A stretch of 64,000 nucleotides of DNA, from contig JBHGNT010000014.1 in assembly GCA_043228905.1 (NCBI GenBank), forward strand, positions 15,128,001-15,192,000, read 5' to 3'. The position numbers and the translations under genes were made by a program. The stretch is from Azolla caroliniana. Its lineage: Eukaryota > Polypodiophyta. The notes under the pieces are model-generated. The model saw nothing but the letters and a program-made list of their open reading frames with translations, did no database searches and was not told where the DNA came from. Below, piece after piece: positions 9,388 to 18,741 of this stretch (within the stretch, counting starts at the first letter, position 1; each line of letters begins with the position of its first letter).

Positions 9388-9796
9388 TGTTAGCGTTTAG
9401 GGTTTAGGATTAATCGATGTAAGCATATCATAAGGATTAATCAATGAATAGATAAGAGAGGAGAGAGAAAGAAGGGTGTAGATCCACTTGACCACCCCTG
9501 ATTGAAGGGATCGAGACAATCTTGAGCCTCGATTAGCGTCTTATACCACCGCCGTGGCGTCGAGTCATACCTGGTGCTGGCGTGCTTGCTACAAGAGTTG
9601 ACCTACCACAGTGACGGAGTCTCGACGTAGTAGATAATGTATCAATGAGGGTAGCGAGGCCTCATATCTATAGCCAGACCTAAAGCCCCCAAGCAAGTTC
9701 ACACTTGGCCTAATGGGTTGCCCCAATCACAAGGATTAAAAGTAATCCTTTCCTTCTTTACACCCCTATTTAACCTTCACACTTTATCCACATTTA
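9388..9796 (-). mobile_element. LTR-like segment of a minus-strand copia
   Basis: On the minus strand it ends ...CTAAACGCTAACA immediately before a TGGTATCCAAGC primer site, the layout of a 5' LTR. The other boundary is not fixed because no partner LTR is present; 9796 is the best CA-type end. The adjoining RNase H remnant to the right belongs to another element or a tandem arrangement. Confidence 0.4.
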
Positions 9797-11165
9797 TAGA
9801 ATACTATGGTAAATCTGACCACAAATATTGTCATGCCTGTAACATGCTGCAACCCAAGCATAGTCGAAAAATGCCACAATTTTTCTAGGCCAAGAGGTTT
9901 GGTGAAGATATTGGCAACCTGTTGATCAGTCAGAACAAAATGATAGTGCACCTCAATGTGTTTGGTCCGAGCATGGAAGACGGGGTTCTTTGCAAGTTGA
10001 ATGTTGTCGAGGTTTTCGCAGTAGATCGTTGTCAGATCAGACATGGCCACATGCAGATCCTTTAGTAGCCTTTTGAGCCAGATGGCTTCGCACGTCGCGA
10101 CAGCCGCTCCTCGATTCTCGGCCTTTGTGCTCGACAATGCTATTGTTGGTTGTTGCTTTTTGCTACCCTAGGTGATCGTGGCGCTTCCTAATGAAAACAC
10201 GAAGCCCGATGTAGACCTGCGATCGCCGACGTTTCCTGCCCAATTGGCATCCGTGTAGCTAACTAATTGTTCAACAGTACCGGTCCGATACAACAATCCC
10301 TTGTCCTTAATGCCGCTAACATACATGAGTATTTGCTACACGCACTAAAGGTGCTCCACGGTCGGATGCGCCATGAATTGACTAATCAAGTCGATCGGAT
10401 ATGTGAGGTCTGGCCGGGTGATGGTCAAGTATATAAGGCTTCCGACTATCTGTCAGAACATTTTCAGGCTACATGTTGTTCTAGAGTTGGGGCGAAGCTT
10501 CACATTCCTATCTAGCGGAGTTGAAACGGATTTGCACTCCGTCATATTGAACTTGAAGGGCATACTCAACACGTAATGACATGAGCTGATCAGTATGTCT
10601 GATTCTCCTCCATTTGTAGGTGTCTGATTTTGTAGGTAGACGGCTGTCCGGACTACTTCGGTCCATTAAAACTTTGGCATATGCTTCTCCTCGAGCATTG
10701 CCCGTGTGGCCTCCTCTATAGTCCGATTCTTCCGTTCGACCACACTGTTCTACTCTGGTGTGTATCTGCAAGAGAATTCTCGCTGAATTCCTTACTTCGG
10801 GTGATAACTCGAAAATTGGTTGGAAAAGTACTCTCTTCTGCCATCAGACCGCAGCCACTTGATTTTTTGCCGGTTTCCCATTCGGCAAGGCTCTTCACCT
10901 TCAGGAAGCAGGCAAGAACTTCATTTTTCTTAGCGATCAAACATGCCCAAGTGTGTCGAGTGTAGTCATCGATGAAGCTTACAAAGTAACAACTTCCTCT
11001 GATGCTCATGTTGGGGAATGGAAGTCGGTGACTAACTGGCAGGCTTTGCACACCTGGCCCTTCTAGCCACTGAATTTCGGTAAGCCGAAAACGATGTTTT
11101 TCGTCTGCATTTCCCGAAGCCGCGAGAAGTTGACATGGCCGAACCACTTGTGTCGTAGGTCGATG
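9797..11165 (-). pseudogene. Copia fragment L: integrase, RT end and RNase H with internal deletion
   Basis: B-family copia on the minus strand. Integrase core pieces (YFVSFIDDYTRHTW, LPFPNMS) lie at ~10716-11100. The RNase H region (STKAENRGAAVATCEAIWLKRLL...HARTKHIEVHYHFV...FTKPLG) lies at ~9840-10140. Most of the RT is missing between ~10610 and ~10650, so integrase joins directly to the thumb/RNase H part. Frames are broken. The N-terminal part is lost at the N insertion (11166). Confidence 0.8.
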
Positions 11166-11184
11166 TGTCACGGACATGCCAACG

Positions 11185-11245
11185 GTCATGTCAAGATTCG
11201 AACTCGTGACCTCTTGTGTTATAATTGAGTGTTATGGGTTAACCA
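11185..11245 (-). other. Antisense tRNA-like module in N LTR
   Basis: On the minus strand GTTGGTTAACCCA is followed by GAGGTCACGAGTTCGAATCTTG. The same module with GTTGGTTAGAACAC and GAGGTCAAGAGTTCAAATC sits in both J LTRs. Confidence 0.5.
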
Positions 11246-12359
11246 ACATGTTCAATATATATTCATATGCATAATTGTTCCTTGTAGTTGCTAGCATCAT
11301 GAGCATAATTGCTCCATCGTATTATTCACACTTGGTACATGCATGTGCACATACATGCTCGAGTTTATCACATGCACGCAATAGGCATGCATGCCTTCCA
11401 CTTAGTATAAATATTTTAGTTCAGCTTGAATGAATTCAAGGTAAACAACTAGTTAATGATATTTTCCCTTAGCTTGTTAATTGTGTCTTGCTTGTCAATC
11501 GTGTCTTTGTAGCAGTGTCGTGATGTGGCATGCTCGAGAGTGGGAAAAACCGGCGAAAGGGGGGTCAAAATGTGCATGTGGAATGTGTGTGCACACAAAG
11601 GCAATTAATTGTGCACATGCAAAAGAAAAGGGAAAAGAAAGGGTGGAAAGGATGTAGAGAGGAGAGATAAAAAGTAGAGGGGAGACAGGGTATGAATTTA
11701 TAGAGATAGAATTATTTATTATATAAGAGAGAGTTAATGGGCTAGTGGATAGTCACATTGACTTTTAGCTAGAGGTTCACGGTTCAAATCTAGTCTTACA
11801 ATGCAATGTGATTTAAGGAATTTTATTCCTTTTTGCATTGAAGACAAAATTGGAGACCCCCTTTCTTTTTTCCTATAAAAGGAGGTCAAGGGGGGCTCAT
11901 TTGGGAGGGCGTTTTGGGAGGGAGGAGACTATCGCCATTTTTCCTTCGAAGCTCTTTATCTTCTTCTTCACCACTTCTCTTCATCTCATACCCCTTCATC
12001 CCCTCATCGCCACGTGCTCGTCTTCTTCGCGTCGGCACTCGAACTGCTTGTGAGCCCAAGCTTCATTGGTTCGACGTTGCTTCATCTCGTTCGTCGTTGC
12101 GAGCCCCTGTGCTCGCCGTTCGGGTGGTCGTGGTTCGTTGGGGTTGGCATTTTGGTGGTACTCGTGTGTTCATCTTCGTCGTGTTCGGATTTGCTCTTGT
12201 CTTTAAGGGCATTTAGTATTTATGTTTTGATTGAGCTTGTGGTTAACTAGAAGTTGCCATTGTAATCAAACCCTATTTTATAAAGGGTCCTCTTGCATTG
12301 GAATCGAACACGTATTTATTTCTTTGGCCGATATCATTCATGTTTCTTTCTTTCTTTCT

Positions 12360-12985
12360 TTGTTCGTGTCTTCCTTGTACGTTCGGTCGTCTTGTGACAA
12401 GGGAGCGTTTTGGGCGTGCCCATGCACCTCTCCTCCTCATAAAGACGTACGAGCATTTGTGTGTGTGCTTGTGTCTTCCTTGTACGTTCGGTCGTCTTGT
12501 GACGAGGGAGCTTTTCAGGCGTGCCCATGCACCTCTCCTCCTCATAAAGGCGTACGAGCATTTTGTGTGTGTGTTTGTGTCTTCCTTGTACGTTCGGCCG
12601 TCTTGTGATGAGGGAGCGTTTCGGGCGTGCCCATGCACCTCTCCTCATAAAGGCGTACGAGCATTTGTGTGTGTGTTTGTGTCTTCCTTGTACGTTCGGC
12701 CGTCTTGTGACGAGGGAGGTTTCAGGCGTGCCTATGCACCTCTCCTCCTCATAAAGGTGTACGAGCATTTTGTGCGTGTGTTTGTCACTTCCTTGTACGT
12801 TCGGCCGTCTTGTGACGAAGGAGTGTTTCGGGCGTGCCCATGCACCTCTCCTCCTCATAAGGACGTACGAGCATTTGTGCGTGTGTTTTGTGTCTTCCTC
12901 GTACGTTCGACGTCTTGTGACGAAGGAGTGTTTGGGTGTGCCCATGCACCTCTCCTCCTCATAAAGACATACGGGCATTCATGTT
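12360..12985. repeat. ~104-bp tandem array in N LTR (about six units)
   Basis: Units of 102-106 bp recur from ~12367 (starts at 12367, 12473, 12579, 12681, 12783...), each with CTTCCTTGTACGTTCGG, GTGACGAGGGAGC, GCCCATGCACCTCTCC and a GTGTGTGTTT spacer. Length differences come mainly from the GT tract. Open frames on both strands across the array are by-products of the repetition. Confidence 0.85.
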
Positions 12986-13026
12986 TGTGTTATCGTCCCC
13001 TTGTGTGTTCATCGTGCATGCTCATC

Positions 13027-13767
13027 TGACAGGAACTAAACGCTCCCCTATACGCAACGCTCGGCCACATCCAAGCTTAGATTCATGCACAGAAAACGGG
13101 AAATGAAAGCACGACACAAAGAGGAGAAGAGTACACAGGATGTTTACGTGGAAAACCCAAAGAGGGAAAAACCACGGCAGCCCACAGACTGCAAACTATC
13201 ACTATGCTAGAATGTACAACAGTGAGTTCACGGAGGCAACGACCTCGTGCTCACGATCCTCGCCACAGGCGGCGGTTACACCAGAGGCAACGACCTCTTG
13301 CTCTCTCTATATCTGTACATTGTTACACGCTCACTCTATTCTTGCACCAACAAGAATAGCAACGACAACCATCTTCAAAAAAGGTTTGCCCTAAGTCATA
13401 TTTATACTAATATGACTTTTCGGCTATTTACAAATAAAGCCACGATGGACTCTCAGAAACATATTTACAAATATGTCTCTTCATCCGGAGAGCACTCCTC
13501 ACCGGGCCTGCATCATCCGGATCTTGCCGGGTACTCCTCATCCGGTTCTTCACCGGGTTTGTACCATCCGGCTCTCCGTAGCCGGGTACTCCTCATCCGG
13601 TTCTCACCGGGTCTGCACCATCCGGTTCTCCGTAGCCGGGTCTGCACCATCCGGCTCTCCGTAGCCGGGTCTGCACCATCCGGCTCTCCGTAGCCAGGTA
13701 CTCCTCATCCGGTTTCCATCAACACTGTTCTTCTCCCTTCCCATCCGGAGGGACTTGTCTCCCAACA
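13027..13767 (-). mobile_element. Solo LTR M (T-family copia), TSD TCATC
   Basis: Complete 741-bp LTR on the minus strand (minus 5' end TGTTGGGAGACAAGTCCC, 3' end ...TTAGTTCCTGTCA), flanked on both sides by TCATC (13022-13026, 13768-13772). It carries the 54-bp U3 repeats (13497-13723), TATA box and U5 motif of the family. A perfect TSD around a single LTR shows deletion of a full element by LTR-LTR recombination. Confidence 0.9.
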
Positions 13768-14137
13768 TCATCTTTGCTTGTACCCATTTGATCACTTGGC
13801 TCGTGCAGTGATCTCGAAAGGTCGACGAGTCGTGATCAACGAAAGCCACCGGCCTCACAAAACAAAGGGCAATGAGCCCTTGCTCAGGAAGGGGTCGAGA
13901 AATAGTATTGTCGTAAAGCAAACCTCGGGTCTTCTCTATCCCTTGAGTACTGCCTAGTCCAAGACCCCCGTGGTCCCGCCCAAGTAACACACTCGCGCGA
14001 AACTTCGCGACAACAGTTTTAGGCTTGTTGATCGCATCCTTGTAGTATCATTGTAGCTCCGATTCTTTTGTTCTTAATAGTTTGTTCACCTTCTTCTTCG
14101 CTCTCTCCCCCTCTTCGCTAAGAACGCATTGAAAGCC

Positions 14138-14790
14138 ATGTCTGATCTATCCGATAGCCTACCCCAAATACTCGCAACTTTGGAACAAATCCATGCCGAG
14201 AACGCTAACCTTTGTCAATCTTTACATGAGGTTTAGTCTGCCACATCCTTGGTTACCCTAGCCACCACACTCAACCCACGATCACCATCCCACTAACCCT
14301 ACTATGAACCCAAGGTTAGTCTTCTTGATAAGGTCGATGGAATGCATGCATGATTACGCCGCTTCCTTAATCAGATCCACCTCATCATCCGCCTATAGCC
14401 TCGTCGTTACGCCACAGGGTTTCAGCAAGTCGGTCTCTTCGGTTCGTTGTTGACGGGACCAGTGGAGGCATGGTTTGCTCCCTTGGTGGAAATGGCATCA
14501 CCACTTTTGGAAGATTGCCCAACCTTTTGCAAGGAGTTTGAAGCTACTTTCGGGGGGGAGAGACCGATGTAGAGTTACGCTCACTAAGATATATTCCCAA
14601 CAACAAAGTAATCGTGCAACCTCCACCTATGCCTCCGAATTCTGCCAACTTGCCTGCGATGTGGGGTGGGGCGATCAAGCCCTATGTGATCAATTTCGTC
14701 AGGGATTGAGAGGGGATGTAAAAACCTTATTACTAAATTTTCTAGAGCCGACTTGGTTGAACTAAGCGATAACATAGGTGATATGTTGTG
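14138..14790 (+). pseudogene. Chromovirus N gag remnant
   Basis: ATG at 14138 begins MSDLSDSLPQILATLEQIHAEN. It continues in broken frames through LRRFLNQIHLIIRL, GLFGSLLTGPVEAWFAPLVE and CPTFCKEFEATFG, then CQLACDVGWGDQALCDQFRQG. This is the capsid-type gag of the Tcn1/Tf1/sushi branch of chromoviruses (an LTG..W.W..PL core), not that of C. At least four stops or frame slips are present. Confidence 0.7.
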
Positions 14791-15129
14791 ATAACCTCCT
14801 CTTCGAGCTCCGTCAAGAGGAGCGTACGACTTGAGCAAAAGGCCTGGGCCGTCTTCTTTTTGGCCTTCTTCCTCTCAATCTTCAACCTTGCCATATGTGT
14901 CCCAAATGAAGTCCCAACCATTGATTCACCTACGCCGATGGAGGTGGATAAAGTGGGGCCCTGATCGTTGTCCAGTGCACAACAACAACATCGACGAGAC
15001 AACAACCTGTGTTTCTATTGTTGTGTATCCGGACATCTTGCTACCTCTTGCCTAGTGAAAGGTAGTCGCATACCGGGAAACTGGAGGGCCCATGTGCATT
15101 AAGAGCTATACAACTAGGCTTCATAAGTC

Positions 15130-16792
15130 AGATGATCAACTCTACTCATGAGGCATCATCTCAAAATGGTTTTACGGTACCGGTGAGCTTGCAGATAGGG
15201 ACTTGGGTGATATGCACCATTGCTCTATTTAATTTTGGAGCCACGACATATTTTATGGATGTGTTGTTTGGCCATACACACTCCATCCCTAAGGTCGTCA
15301 AAACAAAGCCTATTCCGGTCAAGGTTATTGACGGATGACCACTCCTCTCGGTTGCCATCATAGAAGAAACGATTCCACTAGAGCTCGTTCTGGGATCTCA
15401 TTAGGAAACGATCACGTTTGATCTAATTTCTTCCACCTGGTAGCTTGTCATTTTAGGGTTGTCTAGGTTAGTGACGCACAATCCCATTGTGGATTGGCAT
15501 AGGCAATACCTCAACTTCACAACTTGGATGGGCAAAGCTAACTATAACTTCAAAGTTGTTCACAACATCGGCGCTTCGCTCGGTCAGCTGAAGCCTGAGG
15601 ATGACCATCCTGCTCAAGTTGCTACTACAATCGAACATTCAACCTCAATTCTTTCAAAATATTGAGAGTTCTCTGATGTCTTTGAGAAATAGAATGCAAA
15701 TCGACTGCCAGAGCATCGGCCGTACGACTGTCGAATTGACATCCAGGATGGTGCCTATCCTCCCTTTGGTCCCATCTACGGGTTATTTGAACCAGAGTTG
15801 GATGCGCTCCGTGCATACATCGACGAAAACTTGGTGAAAGGGTTCATTCATCACTCAAAATCTCTGGCCAGGGCACCAATCCTGTTCGTAAAGAAAAAAG
15901 ATGGCTCATTGCGTCTATGTGTCGACTACTGAGGACTTAACAAGGTAACGATCCACAATCGCTACACACTACATTTGATTCTAGAGCTTTTGGATCGCCT
16001 TCGGCTCAGATGAGTGTTCTCAAAAATTGATCTACGAGTGACTTACAACCTAGTGTGTATCCGTCCAGGAGACGAATGGAAGATGACCTTTTGAACCCGA
16101 TACGGCTTGTTCAAGTATCATGTCATGCCATTTGGGCTAACCAACGCTCCTACCGTATTCTAACACATGATGAATGATATCTTCTGCGAGTATCTTGACC
16201 ATTTCATGGTTGTCTATCTACATGACATCCTCATCTACTCCCCAGATCTCGATACCCATGAGCTGCATGTCCACCTGGTGCTGTCAATACTTCGGGTTCA
16301 CATGGTCTTTACGCCAAAGATGAGAAATGCGCATTCAAGCAGTCTTCTGTAGAATTTTTGGGCTACATCATCTCTCCCGAAGGTATTTCCATAACGAAAA
16401 GTGGCCGCAATTCAAGGTAAGAGACGTTCAATCCTTGGCTTTGCAAATTTGTATCATCGGTTTATTAAAGGGTTCTCCAAAATTGTGCAACCATTGGTTG
16501 CACTCACCCGTAAGGACTGGCCCTTCTACTGGACATTGGCAAAACAATTTGCATTCATGGCACTTAAAATTGTCTTTATGACCACCCCAATACTCCACCC
16601 TGACCCAACAAAGCCATTCATAGTGGAAACAAATGCGTGAAACTTTGCTATCAACGCTATCGTCTCACAACCCGATAACAATGGGGTACACCATCCAATA
16701 GCTTACTACTCGCGTACATTCACAGCTCCGGAGATAAACTACCCGATCTATGATAAGGAACTTGTTACCATTATCTCCGCGTTCGAAGAATG
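15130..16792 (+). pseudogene. Chromovirus N protease and reverse transcriptase remnant
   Basis: Degenerate pol. Protease region FNFGATTYFMD, where DSGAT is mutated. An HRPYDC/YGLSE-like linker is out of frame. RT fragments include [54 protein letters not shown] and [17 protein letters not shown]. The catalytic box reads YLHD instead of YLDD, so it could not be active. The connection region ends YSRTFTAPEINYPIYDKEL...FEE at the copia insertion at 16793. RNase H, integrase and any chromodomain are not found in the window. Confidence 0.8.
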
Positions 16793-17282
16793 TGTTGGGA
16801 ATTCGGTCCCTCCGGATGGGATTAAGATGAGACAGAACGGACAGATCCGGAAGGTATCCGGATACCAGATCCAGGGACATCTGGAAATATGTTTCTAGTG
16901 TGCCTATCATGGCCATATTTGTTAATAGTCCTAAAGTCATATAAGTATAAATATGACTTAGGGCAATCACGATGGTGTGGTAGTTGTTATCATTATCGTT
17001 GTACAGAGAGAATGAGAGAAAAAAAATAGATGGTATTCTCTGTCGTAATTGTCGCTTGGCGAAGACATAGAGCTCGAGGCCGTTGCCTCTGAGTCTCGCA
17101 TTGTATCCTTTCTCTCATAGTGATAGTTGGTGTCTATGAGGTCCTGTTGTTTTTCCCTATTAGGGTTTTCCACGTAAACATATTGTGTCGTCTCTTCTGT
17201 GTAAGTGTATTAATCTTCATCTCTGTTTTGTTCTTCCATTGAGTGAGTAAGACTTGGGTGTGGCCGAGCACTATTCCACACA
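16793..17282 (+). mobile_element. Copia I 5' LTR
   Basis: 490-bp LTR (TGTTGGGAATTCGG...TATTCCACACA) inserted in N pol after FEE; upstream flank GAATG. It carries the TATAAATATGAC box near 16944 and the U5 motif CCCTATTAGGGTTTTCCACG near 17155. It lacks the 54-bp array and matches the H/P LTR subtype. Confidence 0.8.
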
Positions 17283-17285
17283 ATA

Positions 17286-17298
17286 TGGTATCAGAGCG
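17286..17298 (+). other. Copia I primer-binding site (initiator tRNA-Met)
   Basis: TGGTATCAGAGCG, the standard plant copia match to initiator tRNA-Met, three bases after the LTR end. Confidence 0.85.
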
Positions 17299-17328
17299 AA
17301 GTTGTAAACTTCAAACAAAGAAAGAAAA

Positions 17329-17400
17329 ATGGAAGAATCATTATGTAGCATGTTCAAGCTCACCGGCTCCAACTACTTAGTGTGGAAGTAAAAAATGAGG
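17329..17400 (+). pseudogene. Copia I gag start, broken off at an inverted junction
   Basis: ATG at 17329 gives MEESLCSMFKLTGSNYLVWK, then TAA and KMRD. At ~17394-17400 the frame stops abruptly and the sequence continues as the inverted 3' end of a related element (first ~16 bp of an LTR, polypurine tract and RNase H on the minus strand). The shared GAGGGAC at the join suggests microhomology-mediated rearrangement. Confidence 0.8.
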
Positions 17401-18037
17401 GACCAAATTCCCGACAAACTCCCCCTTCACTCTGGCATGGGATTTCTCATTAATCTGATCCATCTTCGGCACGCGCCCAACTTGTCAGTTGAAAGCACCT
17501 TGGTCAGCATATCCGATCTGTTCTCCTTCATGTGGATCTTCGTCAGCATGAAGTCTTGATCTTTTACCCTCTCCTGGATCCAGTGATACCTCTACTGGAT
17601 GTGATTCGTCCGGAAATGGTAGGCCGCATTCCTCGCAAGGTGGATGGCACTTTGACTATCGCAGTAGAGCTAGAATTCTTCCTGCCGGATCCCTAACTCT
17701 CCGATGAAATCCTTCATCCAGATTATCTCCTTGCTGGCTTCCACAATTGCCATGTACTCTGCTTCCATTGTCAACAGTGCAACAGACTTCTGCAGCCTCG
17801 ACTACCATGATACAAGTTCCCCTGCATAAGTCATGACATATCCGGATGTAGACCGGCTGGTCTCCGCATCGGCCAACATATCCAAATCCGTGAACCTATC
17901 AAGTTGGGTTTTACTAGACCCAAACCGGAGGCACATACTCGAGGTGCCTTTTAGATACTGGAGTATCCACTTGGCCGCGTTCCAGTGCTCTCTTCCCCGA
18001 TTGCTCATGAACCAGCTAACTAGTCCGACAACATATG
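17401..18037 (-). pseudogene. Copia A, RNase H to polypurine tract (left part)
   Basis: Minus-strand T/H-family copia. It includes FMSNRGREHWNAAKWILQYLKGTSSMCLRFGS and SRSTSGYVMTYAGE, then the tail down to the polypurine tract (GAAGGGGGAGTTTG on the minus strand near 17410). It is split from its RT part (31313-32105) by element B, with TSD ATATG at 18033-18037 and 31308-31312. Confidence 0.85.
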
Positions 18038-18082
18038 TGAAAACGTGAGTGTTTGCGGAAGCGTAAAACAGAGAACAACACA

Positions 18083-18122
<40 letters not shown>

Positions 18123-18450
18123 AAAACGTAATTTCAAAATTATTTTCAGACTCTATCTACACACTGTGCTAAGTAGCACTATTTATACAAGTCCTCTTGG
18201 GACTGACAGAAGTACCATGTACTTCAATGCTCACACGAGCATCTGACACTTACTACGAGACTATAGCTACCTAGTAGTCTATCCTATACTAGGCTTCTGA
18301 TTGGACTTCTGGTTACAGATTGCACCCGGCCTCCACTGCTTGCCGGTTCGGTTGCTCACCGTCATACCGATCCGTTTCGCCCGATCCGTCTCGCTTACCG
18401 GCTCCGGCTTATTCAGCCGATCCGGCTCCGGTTGAGCTTGCCGCTCAACA
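18038..18450 (-). mobile_element. B 3' LTR
   Basis: 413 bp, plus-strand bounds TGAAAACGTGAG...GCCGCTCAACA. It contains a GA dinucleotide run (18089-18121) and TATTTATACAAG near 18178, the TATA-type box on the minus strand. The adjoining CTCCCCCTCAAG (18451-18462) is the polypurine tract TTGAGGGGGAG on the minus strand. Confidence 0.9.
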
Positions 18451-18741
18451 CTCCCCCTCAAGCTCAACCTGAGCTGGGGTTGTAGTGTCGACCTCTGTGG
18501 CAGTCGGTTCTTCCAACCGACTTCTCCTGGCGTCACTCCGCCTTGCTCGCGCTCCTCGTCCGGTCCGGTCCCGTTTGCCGCGACCCCTTTGGTTCTGCGC
18601 GCCTCGACCCTCTCGGTCGGCATGTCTGCTCAATAGGCCCATCTCAGCACTCACGTTGCTGTGACTCCGGCGCTTGCCGATCCGTCGGTTCTCCCACGAT
18701 GGCATCGACTTCCGCTATGTCCGTGTCCCCTTGTCCTTCAG

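Larger units (their letters stand above)
11166..14012 (+). mobile_element. 5' LTR of chromovirus N (interrupted; ~2.1 kb native)
   Basis: Opens TGTCACGGACATGCCAACGG and ends CACTCGCGCGAAACTTCGCGACA just before the N gag region. The U5 block AGTCCAAGACCCCCGTGGTCCCGCC-type (~13952) matches the C and E LTR ends. Without the solo LTR M the length is ~2.1 kb, long for a plant chromovirus. It contains a tRNA-like module on the minus strand (~11185-11245), a second on the plus strand (~11738-11800), and a ~104-bp tandem array. The boundary is inferred because no 3' LTR is present. A primer site is not clear; TAGTATCATTGTAGCTCC near 14042 is a degenerate candidate. Confidence 0.6.

Noticed and set aside
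12298-13029. 243-codon plus-strand open frame and 214-codon minus-strand frame
   Set aside because: Both lie in the ~104-bp tandem array of the N LTR and exist because near-identical units repeat; no domain and no promoter or start context.
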